NCBI RefSeq assembly: GCF_005844325.1
Contig: NZ_SPFY01000011.1
Span: 1-64,000 of the forward strand
DNA length: 64,000 nucleotides
Source: Collinsella aerofaciens
Lineage (GTDB): Bacteria > Actinomycetota > Coriobacteriia > Coriobacteriales > Coriobacteriaceae
Reading direction: 5' to 3'
In this document: piece by piece, positions 8,401 to 24,703 of the stretch
How positions within the stretch are numbered: the first letter of the stretch is position 1
How the letters are laid out: each line of letters opens with the position of its first letter
Program-made: the position numbers and the translations under genes
The notes under the pieces: model-generated
Database searches by the model: none
Seen by the model: only the letters and a program-made list of their open reading frames with translations
Told to the model about the DNA's origin: nothing

Positions 8401-8922
8401 ATGCCCCAGCAGTACAAAATCGACAAGGTTGCAGAGATCGAGTCCCGTATCGCCGAGAACGCCGGTCTGTTCGTCGTCAACTACAACGGTCTGACGGTTA
8501 AGCAGGCTCAGGAGCTGCGTCATCAGCTTCGCGAGTGCGGCGCCGAGATGAAGGTCTACAAGAACAACCTGGTCAAGATCGCTCTCAAGAACCAGGAGCA
8601 GCCCGAGCTCGACGAGATTCTCGCCGGCCCCGTCGCTTATGTGTTCTACGAGTCCGAGCCGGTCGAGGCCGCTAAGGCCCTTAAGGACTTCTCCGCTAAG
8701 TCCAAGGGCGTCCTTGAGATCAAGGGCGGTATCTCCGACGGCAAGGCCGTTTCCGCTGATGATGTTAAGGCTATCGCCGAGCTGCCCACCAAGGATCAGC
8801 TTCTCGGCCAGATCGCCGGTCTCATCTCCGGTTTCGCTCGCGACATCGCTGTCTGCGTCAACGGCGTTTCCTCTGGTCTCGCTCGTTCGATCCAGCAGGT
8901 CTCCGAGCAGAAGGCAGCCTAG
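8401..8922 (+). CDS. rplJ: 50S ribosomal protein L10
   Basis: A 173-aa protein forming the base of the ribosomal stalk; its C-terminal helix anchors L7/L12 dimers. The N-terminus is typical (VAEIESRIAENAGLFVVNYNGLTV, then LRHQLRECGAEMKVYKNNL). ATG 8401 follows gaggaggtgtaattc. First gene of the rplJ-rplL operon, probably autoregulated through the leader. Confidence 0.97.
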   Translation: MPQQYKIDKVAEIESRIAENAGLFVVNYNGLTVKQAQELRHQLRECGAEMKVYKNNLVKIALKNQEQPELDEILAGPVAYVFYESEPVEAAKALKDFSAKSKGVLEIKGGISDGKAVSADDVKAIAELPTKDQLLGQIAGLISGFARDIAVCVNGVSSGLARSIQQVSEQKAA

Positions 8923-9024
8923 TCGCTGTTTTCACCCGCGGCGGCAACGCCGCACCCCTGGCGCATTCGCGCCGTGTTTTAACTGATCTCCGTGCATTCG
9001 CACGGAAACCGAAAGGACTTAGAA

Positions 9025-9402
9025 ATGGCTAAGCTTACCACCGATGAGATCATCGATGCTCTTAAGGAAATGACCCTTCTCGAGGCTTCCGAGCTCGTTA
9101 AGGCTATCGAGGACACCTTCGGCGTTTCCGCCGCTGCTCCTGCCGCTGTTGTCGCCGCTCCCGCTGCTGGCGCTGCTGAGGCCGAGGAGAAGACCGAGTT
9201 TGACGTCGTGCTCGAGGGCTTCGGCGACAACAAGATCCAGGTCATCAAGGCCGTCCGTGAGCTCACCAACCTTGGCCTGAAGGAGGCCAAGGAGGTCGTC
9301 GAGGGCGCTCCCAAGGCTGTTCTCGAGGGTGCCAAGAAGGAGGACGCCGAGGCTGCCAAGGAGAAGCTCGAGGCTGCTGGCGCTGCTGTCACCCTCAAGT
9401 AA
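9025..9402 (+). CDS. rplL: 50S ribosomal protein L7/L12
   Basis: A 125-aa stalk protein that recruits translational GTPases. It has an N-terminal dimerisation domain ([16 protein letters not shown]), an Ala-rich hinge and a C-terminal domain ([21 protein letters not shown]). ATG 9025 is chosen because gaaagga lies just upstream; an in-frame upstream start would add 11 unconserved residues. Second gene of the operon, followed by a strong terminator. Confidence 0.97.
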   Translation: MAKLTTDEIIDALKEMTLLEASELVKAIEDTFGVSAAAPAAVVAAPAAGAAEAEEKTEFDVVLEGFGDNKIQVIKAVRELTNLGLKEAKEVVEGAPKAVLEGAKKEDAEAAKEKLEAAGAAVTLK

Positions 9403-9429
9403 TCAGGCTTTCTCGCCAGATTTCTTTGC

Positions 9430-9465
9430 AGACGGGGTTCGCATTGCGAGCCCCGTCTTTTTTGT
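9430..9465 (+). terminator. rplJL terminator
   Basis: A 12-bp stem gacggggttcgc (9431-9442) with gcgagccccgtc (9447-9458), followed by a run of T. Strong intrinsic terminator. Confidence 0.9.
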
Positions 9466-9541
9466 TTTTCGGTCCCTCGACATCGGTTGCTCAAACTGCC
9501 ATGTTCTGTAATTTGCGTCGTATCGGGCACCCTGCCGTTGG

Positions 9542-9575
9542 GCAATAAAATTGCACCATTCGAGCAATAATTTGC
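9542..9575 (+). promoter_or_regulatory. Paired AT-rich palindromes upstream of galU
   Basis: gcaataaaattgc (9542-9554) and gcaataatttgc (9564-9575) are two short palindromes 22 bp apart, next to ttgacc at 9577. They could be operators for galU, but no convincing -10 box follows. The rest of 9466-9718 shows nothing else I can name. Confidence 0.35.
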
Positions 9576-9718
9576 GTTGACCTGCTGAAGAATTGTCTCT
9601 GCCTTGTAGCGACATATAGTTCCAGCGGTAAGATGCTTGGGTATCGCAATTTGGTCTGCGGCCGCCGTGCCGCGCGCACAGGGCGCATCTTGCGCCTGCG
9701 AAAGGATCTTTGAATAAC

Positions 9719-10627
9719 ATGAAAGCAATCATCCCCGCCGCCGGTCTTGGCACGCGTTTTCTGCCTGGCACCAAGTGCACGCCCAAAGAGATGCTGCCGG
9801 TGCTCGACAAGCCCGTCATCCAGTACGTCGTCGAGGAGGCGCTCGATCCCGAGGAGGTCGACGATGCCATCATCGTTACTTCTCCCGGTAAGCCCGAGCT
9901 ACTGAACTACTTCCAGCCCGATCGCTCGCTCGAGAACCTGCTGCGCGAGCGCGGCAAGAACGCCTATGCCGACGCCGTCGCCCACGCTGGCGGTATGCCG
10001 GTCGACTTCCGTTATCAGTACGAGCCCAAGGGCCTCGGCCATGCTATTCGCTCTGCCGCCGACGCCGTGGCAGGGGAGAACTTCCTGGTTCTTCTGGGCG
10101 ACTACGTTGTGCCTAACCGCGACATCTGCGACAAGATGCTCGCCGTTTCCAAGGAGCACGGTGGCGCTTCGGTTATCGCCGTCGCTGCTTGCTCGCCCGA
10201 GGAAGTCAGCCGCTACGGCGTTATCGCCGGTGAGCGCGTCGGTTCGCTCGAGGGTGCCGAGGACGTTGCCGATGCAGAGCCGGGCGCTGTCTGGCGCATC
10301 GGCGGTCTGGTCGAGAAGCCCGCTCCCGAGGCGGCTCCGTCCAATCTGTACATCGTCGGTCGCTACCTGCTGAGCCCGCTGGTCATGGACCTGCTGGCAG
10401 ATCAGCAGGCCGGCAAGGGCGGCGAGATCCAGCTCACCGACGCCATGGCCCGTTCGCTCGACCGCGAGGCCATGTATGCCGTCGTCATTGACCCGCTGTC
10501 GGGCTACGACACCGGCACTCCCTCTGGCTGGATGGCCACCAACGCCCTCATGGCCGCAAGCGACCCCCGCTTTGCCGATGCCTTCTGGGATGCCATCGAC
10601 GAGCGCGGCGGATTGATGCGCAAGTAA
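9719..10627 (+). CDS. galU: UTP--glucose-1-phosphate uridylyltransferase
   Basis: A 302-aa nucleotidyltransferase making UDP-glucose for cell-surface glycans and galactose metabolism. The signature GLGTRFLPGTKCTPKEMLP (nucleotide-binding loop) and the downstream KPVIQYVVEEA and VEKP segments are typical, and the length fits. ATG 9719 is preferred over an in-frame TTG at 9710, because aaagga at 9701-9706 is too close to the TTG. Monocistronic, with a terminator after the stop. Confidence 0.94.
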   Translation: MKAIIPAAGLGTRFLPGTKCTPKEMLPVLDKPVIQYVVEEALDPEEVDDAIIVTSPGKPELLNYFQPDRSLENLLRERGKNAYADAVAHAGGMPVDFRYQYEPKGLGHAIRSAADAVAGENFLVLLGDYVVPNRDICDKMLAVSKEHGGASVIAVAACSPEEVSRYGVIAGERVGSLEGAEDVADAEPGAVWRIGGLVEKPAPEAAPSNLYIVGRYLLSPLVMDLLADQQAGKGGEIQLTDAMARSLDREAMYAVVIDPLSGYDTGTPSGWMATNALMAASDPRFADAFWDAIDERGGLMRK

Positions 10628-10647
10628 GCCTTCGGGCATCGACATTT

Positions 10648-10681
10648 ACGGGCGCGGACCTCGGTTCGCGCCCGTTTTTTA
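10648..10681 (+). terminator. galU terminator
   Basis: Stem acgggcgcggacc (10648-10660) with ggttcgcgcccgt (10663-10675), then six or more T. Strong intrinsic terminator. Confidence 0.9.
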
Positions 10682-10722
10682 TAAGAGCTGCGATTGCCGG
10701 CTCTCTGTTCACAGAAAATATA

Positions 10723-10736
10723 TGAACAGATGTTCG
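10723..10736. promoter_or_regulatory. LexA (SOS) box-like palindrome
   Basis: tgaacagatgttcg contains gaac-N4-gttc and differs by one base from the Gram-positive LexA consensus cgaacrnrygttcg. It lies between the galU terminator and rpoB, about 80 bp upstream of the rpoB promoter, with no obvious SOS gene adjacent. Binding is not shown by sequence alone. Confidence 0.45.
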
Positions 10737-10813
10737 ATACACATACATCTACCTGCGTGTTTTCTGTCGAAAAACTTTGCTACTCCAAAAACTCAATCGC
10801 GTCAAGGCTTTTC

Positions 10814-10841
10814 TTGCCCAACGGTCGGTACCTGATAAACT
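10814..10841 (+). promoter_or_regulatory. rpoB-rpoC promoter
   Basis: ttgccc (10814-10819), a 16-bp spacer and taaact (10836-10841) make a sigma-A-type promoter, leaving a leader of about 65 nt before the rpoB GTG start. Confidence 0.55.
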
Positions 10842-10914
10842 ATTAGGTTGCGATAACTGGCGAAGCTATGCCTCGCCAACCCACCGAGCATTTCCGTGAA
10901 GGAGGAAAAACCTG

Positions 10915-14406
<3,492 letters not shown>

Positions 14407-14412
14407 TTGACT

Positions 14413-18903
<4,491 letters not shown>

Positions 18904-18929
18904 TTTCCTAGTACGTTAACCGTCCTTCC

Positions 18930-18966
18930 AAAGACCCGTTTCCCAACAGGGAAGCGGGTCTTTTTG
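18930..18966 (+). terminator. rpoBC terminator
   Basis: Stem agacccgtttccc with gggaagcgggtct (one G-T pair), then ttttt at 18961. Ends the rpoB-rpoC transcript. Confidence 0.9.
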
Positions 18967-18975
18967 TTAAAGAAA

Positions 18976-18996
18976 ACCTGCCAAAAAGGGACAGGT
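18976..18996. repeat. 21-bp inverted repeat, left copy
   Basis: Begins acctgccaaaaaggga and ends caggt. Its exact reverse complement is at 20785-20805, so the two copies bracket the sigma/anti-sigma pair. The gggacagg core links it to the dispersed REP-like family of the window. Confidence 0.85.
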
Positions 18997-19026
18997 ATAT
19001 TTTGGTAGGTTTTTCCTGCTTGAATT

Positions 19027-19055
19027 TGAAACATTTCGCCCGACAAGAGCGTATC
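19027..19055 (+). promoter_or_regulatory. ECF-type autoregulatory promoter
   Basis: tgaaac (19027-19032), a 17-bp spacer and cgtatc (19050-19055) resemble ECF promoters such as Bacillus sigma-W (tgaaac-N16-cgta). It lies 49 nt before the sigma gene, which would fit autoregulation. Confidence 0.6.
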
Positions 19056-19103
19056 TAAGGTGAGGGCCTCACCAAGAATTATTAACGTCACCGGGAGGTG
19101 ATT

Positions 19104-19622
19104 ATGGAAGAACAAGCATTTAGACAGGCGGTCGAGGATCACCGTGATGTCGTGTTTCGAATCGCATTGACGTACCTGCGCGATCGTGCCGATGCCGACG
19201 ATATTGCCCAGGATGTCTTTCTTAAGTTGCTTAAAAGCGATGGACACTTTGAAAGTTGGGAACATCTTCGCCGCTGGCTTATCCGGGTCACGATCAATGA
19301 ATGTAAATCGCTCTTTCGAAAGCCATGGAGGCGTGTGGAGGATATTGAGAACCTGGCCGATTCGCTTTCGGCGGCGCAGGATGAGACCAAGGCGGTCCTG
19401 TCAGACGTTATGCGACTTCCGGAGCGATTCCGCGTTCCCATCGTGCTCTATTACTATCTGGGCTTTTCGACCTCAGAGATTGCCGAGTTGTTGCATGTAC
19501 CAGCCGCGACCGTTCGAACGCGTTTGGCTCGCGGCAGGTCGAAGCTCAAGTTCATCCTAGAGGAGGGCGACCGTGAAATCCAATCAAATCAAGCAGGCCT
19601 TCGAGTCCATCCAAGCCGATAG
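19104..19622 (+). CDS. ECF-type sigma-70 family factor
   Basis: A 172-aa alternative sigma factor. Region 2 is AVEDHRDVVFRIALTYLRDRADADDIAQDVFLKL with RWLIRVTINECKSLFR. Region 4 is LPERFRVPIVLYYYLGFSTSEIAELLHVPAATVRTRLARGR, the usual -35-binding helix-turn-helix. ATG 19104 follows gggaggtg. Its 3' end overlaps the next gene by 50 nt, so the two are translationally coupled. Base and codon use is more AT-rich than the flanking polymerase and ribosomal genes, and the pair sits between 21-bp inverted repeats, which suggests a separately acquired module. The signal sensed is unknown. Confidence 0.88.
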   Translation: MEEQAFRQAVEDHRDVVFRIALTYLRDRADADDIAQDVFLKLLKSDGHFESWEHLRRWLIRVTINECKSLFRKPWRRVEDIENLADSLSAAQDETKAVLSDVMRLPERFRVPIVLYYYLGFSTSEIAELLHVPAATVRTRLARGRSKLKFILEEGDREIQSNQAGLRVHPSR

Positions 19623-20649
19623 CAATCTTGCAGATCGCGTTCTTAATACTGCTGCGGGTGAGCCGCTTCATCGAAAGGGCCATGCGAAGCCTCTCTATGT
19701 TGCCGTAATCGGGTGTCTTGTCGGAGTGTTGGCGACCGGAGGGGTCGCCTACGCAGTTATCAATTCCAGCTATTTTGCCTCAGCCTGGGGAAACCACGGC
19801 AACGGGGATTCCATTACCTGGACCAACGGCGGCTCATCGGGGACTCAATATACCTACACCAGAGAGTTCGGTGACGGCATCGCGCCCCAAAGCCTGGAGG
19901 GCACAGTCCAGAAGGTTGATCTGTCCGTCGAGGGTAATGGCTATACGCTCGATATCCATGAGATGGCTATTGACCAAAACGGCTGCGGAGCCGTGACGTT
20001 TACGTTGTCCAATCCAAATGGCGTTAACTACTACAAGCCGGCAGCAGAGACAGGCGAACTTGTTCTCTATGGTGAAGAAGAACAAGGCATCGGCACGCCC
20101 AGCATGAACTTCGGCGAGGAATGGGCTGACACACGCTGCACCATTGATAAGGACACATCAAGCGCCACGGTCATTAATGGCACGATGTACTTTGCCTCTA
20201 TGGATCGCGAGCGAGGTTTTCAACATGCGGTCACCTGGAATATCTCGTGGACCGAGGGCGAAGGCGAGGATGCGAAGCCGTTCGAGGCATCGACGCCCGA
20301 GTTTAGCGTTGGAGCTTACGTCGATACAAAGGAACTCCGCTCCGATGACTCGCCTCTCGAGATCAGCCCGTTTTCTATCCAGACACACATCGATGATCTG
20401 GGCATTGATGCAGTTGATAATAAGCTGACCGTCAGCTACAAGGATGGATCGGAGCAGATTATCGAAGATGACGACGCAGGGGTGTTCAACTTATATTTTT
20501 CTTATGCGCGCAATAGCGGAGAGAACATCTGGCTGCCAACGAAGTTGATCGATGTCGACCAAGTGGTCTCAGTAACGCTTGAGGGCACGAGGTACACGTC
20601 AACAGGAGAGACCGAAACGGAAGAGTCCTTTACTATCGTCTATTCGTAA
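19573..20649 (+). CDS. Probable membrane anti-sigma factor (DUF4179-like)
   Basis: A 358-aa protein with a short cytoplasmic N-terminus (about 1-40), one transmembrane helix (about 41-63, YVAVIGCLVGVLATGGVAYAV) and a large extracytoplasmic beta-rich domain. This layout, and coupling to an ECF sigma gene with a 50-nt overlap, fits an anti-sigma factor that holds the sigma at the membrane until an envelope signal arrives. GTG 19573 follows gaggagggcgacc. The outer domain resembles DUF4179-type proteins, but that match is by eye only. Codon use is unlike the neighbouring ribosomal genes. Confidence 0.75.
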   Translation: MKSNQIKQAFESIQADSNLADRVLNTAAGEPLHRKGHAKPLYVAVIGCLVGVLATGGVAYAVINSSYFASAWGNHGNGDSITWTNGGSSGTQYTYTREFGDGIAPQSLEGTVQKVDLSVEGNGYTLDIHEMAIDQNGCGAVTFTLSNPNGVNYYKPAAETGELVLYGEEEQGIGTPSMNFGEEWADTRCTIDKDTSSATVINGTMYFASMDRERGFQHAVTWNISWTEGEGEDAKPFEASTPEFSVGAYVDTKELRSDDSPLEISPFSIQTHIDDLGIDAVDNKLTVSYKDGSEQIIEDDDAGVFNLYFSYARNSGENIWLPTKLIDVDQVVSVTLEGTRYTSTGETETEESFTIVYS

Positions 20650-20654
20650 GGTCT

Positions 20655-20689
20655 GAGGCCGCTTCCTACTAGGGGAAGCGGCCTCTTTT
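20655..20689 (+). terminator. Sigma/anti-sigma terminator
   Basis: 12-bp perfect stem gaggccgcttcc (20655-20666) with ggaagcggcctc (20674-20685), then tttt. Confidence 0.85.
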
Positions 20690-20784
20690 GCGTTAAATGG
20701 AAACGCCGCCGATTTCCATGCGACAGATGAGAGCAGATTACCGCTGGAGCGCGACGTTTCCCCAGATAAAACCGATCAAAATAA

Positions 20785-20805
20785 ACCTGTCCCTTTTTGG
20801 CAGGT
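20785..20805. repeat. 21-bp inverted repeat, right copy
   Basis: Begins acctgtccctttttgg and ends caggt, the exact reverse complement of 18976-18996. It closes the segment carrying the sigma/anti-sigma pair. Confidence 0.85.
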
Positions 20806-20828
20806 AACGTTGCCCCGACGAGCACATC

Positions 20829-20967
20829 GGATTCCCGGTCCGGGCGGCCCGCTGTTTAAGTTTGTCGCGAGTTCCGCACGCAAAGGAAAGCACTTAATGT
20901 GCTTTCCGTCTTGCGCAGGACTGTAGAGCAGCAAACTTAAACAGCGGGCCGCCCGGACCGGGAATCC
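20829..20967 (+). repeat. Long-hairpin element, copy 2 (upstream of rpsL)
   Basis: A 36-bp perfect inverted repeat (20829-20864 with 20932-20967) encloses a 67-nt core (20865-20931) identical to that of copy 3 at 38137-38203. Inside the core: gttccgcacg on the 5' side, nested stems cgcaa/ttgcg and ggaaagcac/gtgctttcc with loop ttaat, and caggactg on the 3' side. Apart from ttaagtttg/caaacttaa next to the core, the arms are not shared with the other copies. It lies upstream of, not within, the rpsL transcript. Confidence 0.85.
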
Positions 20968-21051
20968 GCCCCCGCGCACAGAAGGGGATTCCTTTTGTGT
21001 AGGCTTTGCGGAAATATGCTCATTTTGGGATACGCCCGGCGGCGTGGTCTG

Positions 21052-21080
21052 TTGACGGCACAGCTAACGCCACGTATCCT
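21052..21080 (+). promoter_or_regulatory. str operon promoter (rpsL)
   Basis: ttgacg (21052-21057), a 17-bp spacer and tatcct (21075-21080). Sequence just downstream (aactgcgtgttt, then aggggg) resembles the start of the S10-operon transcript at 38327, and ggatacgcccg upstream (21028-21038) also recurs there. Confidence 0.65.
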
Positions 21081-21173
21081 ATCGAACTGCGTGTTTCGTA
21101 GGGGGATGCTGACCCCTCGATTCAAGCCGTTGCACTTTACAGAAAGCTGGAATCATTCGAGAAGGAGTACGCT

Positions 21174-21551
21174 TTGCCTACTATTAACCAGCTGGTTCGC
21201 CAGGGCCGTCGTTCCGTGCCCAAGAAGTCCAAGAACGCTGCTCTGCAGCACAACTCCCAGAAGCGCGGCGTGTGCACCCGCGTCTTCACCACGAGCCCTA
21301 AGAAGCCGAACTCGGCTCTTCGTAAGGTTGCCCGTGTTCGCCTTGTCAACGGCATCGAAGTTACTGCTTACATCCCGGGTGAGGGCCACAACCTGCAGGA
21401 GCACTCCATCGTGCTCGTCCGCGGCGGTCGTGTCCGTGACCTCCCTGGTGTCCGTTATCACGTCATCCGTGGCGCCTACGACGCTGCTCCGGTCCAGAAC
21501 CGTATGCAGGCCCGTTCCAAGTACGGTGCTAAGCGCCCCAAGGCTAAATAA
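21174..21551 (+). CDS. rpsL: 30S ribosomal protein S12
   Basis: A 125-aa decoding-centre protein. [30 protein letters not shown] and the [17 protein letters not shown] loop are diagnostic. TTG 21174 is the start, after gagaaggagtacgct. Lys43 of PKKPNS is normal. Residue 88, in GGRVRDLPG, is Arg where most bacteria have Lys; the equivalent Lys-to-Arg change in Mycobacterium gives streptomycin resistance. First gene of rpsL-rpsG-fusA-rpsJ. Confidence 0.98.
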   Translation: MPTINQLVRQGRRSVPKKSKNAALQHNSQKRGVCTRVFTTSPKKPNSALRKVARVRLVNGIEVTAYIPGEGHNLQEHSIVLVRGGRVRDLPGVRYHVIRGAYDAAPVQNRMQARSKYGAKRPKAK

Positions 21552-21624
21552 GCCAGATAACGTTTTGATACTTTCGCCGTGTGCCGCCTAAGGGCCGCAC
21601 GGTAGACACTTAAGGAGATTTCAC

Positions 21625-22098
21625 ATGCCGCGTCGTGCAGCAGCTAATCGTCGTGAGGTTCAGCCTGACGCCGTTTACAACAACCGCCTGGTGACTCAGC
21701 TCATCAACAAGGTCCTTCTTGACGGCAAGAAGGCCACCGCTGAGCGCATCGTTTACACCGCTTTCGAGATCGTTGCCGAGAAGTCCGAGGGTGGCGACGC
21801 TCTCGCTACCTTCAAGAAGGCTATGGACAACGTCAAGCCCACGCTCGAGGTTAAGCCCAAGCGTGTCGGTGGCGCTACCTATCAGGTCCCGATGGAGGTC
21901 AACTCCCGTCGTTCCACCGCTCTGGGCATCCGCTGGATCGTCAACTTCTCCCGCGCTCGCAAGGAGAAGACCATGGCCGAGCGTCTCGCCAACGAGATCC
22001 TCGACGCCTCCAACGGCCTGGGCGCTTCCGTCAAGAAGCGTGAGGACGTCTTCAAGATGGCCGAGGCCAACCGCGCGTTCTCTCACTATCGTTGGTAA
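21625..22098 (+). CDS. rpsG: 30S ribosomal protein S7
   Basis: A 157-aa primary 16S rRNA-binding protein nucleating the 30S head. [19 protein letters not shown] and [11 protein letters not shown] open it, with the usual [15 protein letters not shown] and [10 protein letters not shown] tail. ATG 21625 follows taaggagattt. Second gene of the str operon. Confidence 0.98.
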   Translation: MPRRAAANRREVQPDAVYNNRLVTQLINKVLLDGKKATAERIVYTAFEIVAEKSEGGDALATFKKAMDNVKPTLEVKPKRVGGATYQVPMEVNSRRSTALGIRWIVNFSRARKEKTMAERLANEILDASNGLGASVKKREDVFKMAEANRAFSHYRW

Positions 22099-22117
22099 GT
22101 TAAGGTAAGGAACTAAC

Positions 22118-24217
22118 ATGGCTAAGCCTAAGTACAAGCTTTCCGATACCCGTAACATCGGCATCATGGCTCACATCGATGCCGGTAAGACCACCACGAC
22201 CGAGCGTATTCTTTACTACACCGGTAAGACCCACAAGATCGGTGAGGTCCATGAGGGCGCTGCCACCATGGACTGGATGGTTCAGGAGCAGGAGCGCGGC
22301 GTAACCATTACCTCCGCTGCTACCACCTGCTTCTGGAACAAGGACGGTAAGGACTACCGCATCCAGATCATCGACACCCCGGGCCACGTTGACTTCACCG
22401 CCGAGGTCGAGCGCTGCCTGCGCGTCCTCGATGGCGCTGTCGCCGTCTTCGACGCTGTTGCCGGCGTTCAGCCCCAGTCTGAGACCGTTTGGCGTCAGGC
22501 TTCTACCTTCAACGTCCCCCGCATCGCCTTCATCAACAAGTATGACCGCGTGGGCGCTGACTTCTTCAACGCTATCGAGACCATGAAGGATCGTCTCGAC
22601 GCCAACGCCGTGGCCGCTCAGGTCCCGATGGGCGCCGAGGACAACTTCTGGGGCGTCATCGACCTGGTCACCATGACTGCATGGGACTTCAAGGCCGACG
22701 AGAAGGGTATGACCTACCCCGAGCCGATGGACGAGATCCCGGCTGAGTTTGCCGACATCGCTGCCACCAAGCGCGAGGAGCTCCTCGACGCTGCTGCCAG
22801 CTTTGACGACGAGCTCATGGAGAAGATCCTCATGGAGGAGGACTTCACCGTCGAGGAGCTCAAGGCTGCTCTGCGCAAGGGTGTTCTGGCCAACGAGCTC
22901 AACCTCGTCTTCGTGGGCTCCGCCTACAAGAACAAGGGCGTTCAGGAGCTGCTCGACGCTGTCGTCGACTACCTGCCCAGCCCGCTCGACGTCGAGGCCG
23001 TCACCGGTACCGATCCGGACACCGGCGAGGAGATCCAGCGTCATCCTTCCTTCGACGAGCCCTTCTCCGGCCTGGTCTTTAAGATCATGACCGACCCGTT
23101 CGTCGGTAAGCTCACCTATGTCCGCGTTTACTCCGGCCGCGCTGAGTCCGGCTCCTACGTGGTCAACGCTTCCAACGGTCAGCGCGAGCGTCTCGGCCGC
23201 ATCCTCGAGATGAACGCCGCCGAGCGTATCGACCGTGACGACGCTGCCGCCGGCGACATCGTCGCTTGCGTCGGCTTCAAGAACTCCACCACCGGTGACA
23301 CCCTGTGCGCCGAGGGCAAGGAGATCGTCCTCGAGAAGATCGAGTTCGCTAAGCCCGTTATCGACGTTGCCATCGAGCCCAAGACCAAGGCCGAGCAGGA
23401 CAAGATGTCCCTGGCTCTGACCAAGCTCGCCGAGGAGGACCCGACCTTCCAGGTGTCCACCAACCACGAGACCGGCCAGACCATCATCGCCGGCATGGGC
23501 GAGCTGCACCTCGAGATCATCGTCGACCGTCTGCTCCGCGAGTTCAAGGTTGACGCTAACGTTGGTAAGCCCCAGGTTGCCTACCGCGAGACCGCTGGTC
23601 ACGACGTCGAGAAGGCTGAGGGCAAGTTCGTCCGCCAGTCCGGCGGTCGCGGTCAGTACGGCCACGCCGTCATCAAGCTCGAGAAGATGGAGGAGGGCTT
23701 CGGCTACGAGTTCGTCAACGCTATCGTCGGCGGCGTCGTGCCCAAGGAGTACATCCCGTCCATCGACAAGGGCATCCAGGAGGCCCTGAACACCGGTGTT
23801 ATCGCCGGCTTCCCGGTCCTCGACGTCAAGGTCACCCTGTTCGACGGTTCTTACCACGAGGTCGACTCCTCCGAGGCCGCCTTCAAGATCGCCGGTTCCA
23901 TGGCTATCAAGGACGCCCTCAAGAAGTCCGATCCGCAGCTGCTCGAGCCGATCATGGCTGTCGAGGTCGAGACCCCCGAGCAGTACATGGGCGACGTTAT
24001 GGGCAACCTCTCCGGTCGCCGCGGCAAGATCGAGGGTATGGAGGATCGCAAGAACAGCAAGCTCATCCGTGCCAAGGTGCCGCTGGGCGAGATGTTCGGT
24101 TACGCTACCGACCTTCGCTCCCAGACCCAGGGCCGTGCATCCTACACGATGCAGTTCGACTCTTATGAGCCTGCGCCCAAGTCCATCGTGGACGAGGTCA
24201 TGAGCAAGAACGCCTAA
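22118..24217 (+). CDS. fusA: Elongation factor G
   Basis: A 699-aa translocation GTPase. G1 [15 protein letters not shown], the switch with [10 protein letters not shown]3 [14 protein letters not shown] and G4 NKYD are all present, followed by domains II-V ending at the usual length. ATG 22118 follows ggtaaggaactaac, 19 nt after rpsG. In most bacteria tuf follows fusA; here it does not. Confidence 0.98.
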   Translation: MAKPKYKLSDTRNIGIMAHIDAGKTTTTERILYYTGKTHKIGEVHEGAATMDWMVQEQERGVTITSAATTCFWNKDGKDYRIQIIDTPGHVDFTAEVERCLRVLDGAVAVFDAVAGVQPQSETVWRQASTFNVPRIAFINKYDRVGADFFNAIETMKDRLDANAVAAQVPMGAEDNFWGVIDLVTMTAWDFKADEKGMTYPEPMDEIPAEFADIAATKREELLDAAASFDDELMEKILMEEDFTVEELKAALRKGVLANELNLVFVGSAYKNKGVQELLDAVVDYLPSPLDVEAVTGTDPDTGEEIQRHPSFDEPFSGLVFKIMTDPFVGKLTYVRVYSGRAESGSYVVNASNGQRERLGRILEMNAAERIDRDDAAAGDIVACVGFKNSTTGDTLCAEGKEIVLEKIEFAKPVIDVAIEPKTKAEQDKMSLALTKLAEEDPTFQVSTNHETGQTIIAGMGELHLEIIVDRLLREFKVDANVGKPQVAYRETAGHDVEKAEGKFVRQSGGRGQYGHAVIKLEKMEEGFGYEFVNAIVGGVVPKEYIPSIDKGIQEALNTGVIAGFPVLDVKVTLFDGSYHEVDSSEAAFKIAGSMAIKDALKKSDPQLLEPIMAVEVETPEQYMGDVMGNLSGRRGKIEGMEDRKNSKLIRAKVPLGEMFGYATDLRSQTQGRASYTMQFDSYEPAPKSIVDEVMSKNA

Positions 24218-24278
24218 GTTCGAGCTCCCTGTTACGTAATCCTGCGAGAACATCTCTCGCACTCTTTGGAGGTTTAAG

Positions 24279-24587
24279 TTGGCTACCCAGAAGATCCGCA
24301 TTCGCCTCAAGGGCTATGATCACGAGGTCGTCGATCAGTCCGCGAAGCTCATCGTCGAGACCGCTCAGAAGACCGGCGCTCGCGTTTCCGGTCCTGTCCC
24401 CCTGCCCACCGAGCGCAACCTGTACACGGTTATCCGCTCGCCGCACGTGAACAAGGACTCCCGTGAGCAGTTCGAGATGCGCACCCACAAGCGCCTCATC
24501 GACATCCTCGACCCCACCTCGGGCACCGTTGATTCGCTCATGCGTCTCGACCTCCCCGCTGGCGTCGACATCGACATCAAGCTCTAA
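24279..24587 (+). CDS. rpsJ: 30S ribosomal protein S10
   Basis: A 102-aa 30S head protein, also known as the antitermination factor Nus[19 protein letters not shown] and the C-terminal [16 protein letters not shown] are diagnostic. TTG 24279 follows tggaggtttaag. It ends the str operon and is separated from rplC by nearly 14 kb, although rpsJ-rplC are adjacent in most bacteria. Confidence 0.97.
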   Translation: MATQKIRIRLKGYDHEVVDQSAKLIVETAQKTGARVSGPVPLPTERNLYTVIRSPHVNKDSREQFEMRTHKRLIDILDPTSGTVDSLMRLDLPAGVDIDIKL

Positions 24588-24609
24588 GCGATATCGCTCA
24601 TAGCTTAAA

Positions 24610-24648
24610 GGGCCCCGCTGCCGTTACGGTAGCGGGGCCCTTTTGTTT
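24610..24648 (+). terminator. str operon terminator
   Basis: Stem gggccccgctgccg (24610-24623) with cggtagcggggccc (24627-24640), then ttttgtttt. Strong intrinsic terminator. Confidence 0.92.
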
Positions 24649-24703
24649 TGAGTTTAGATTTTGGGATAGCGAATTCGTCTGCCGAGCCGGCGGCTGCGGC
24701 GCC

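Noticed and set aside
20829..20967. Retron msr-msd or ordinary terminator
   Set aside because: No reverse transcriptase gene is near any of the three copies, and no T-run follows the arms.
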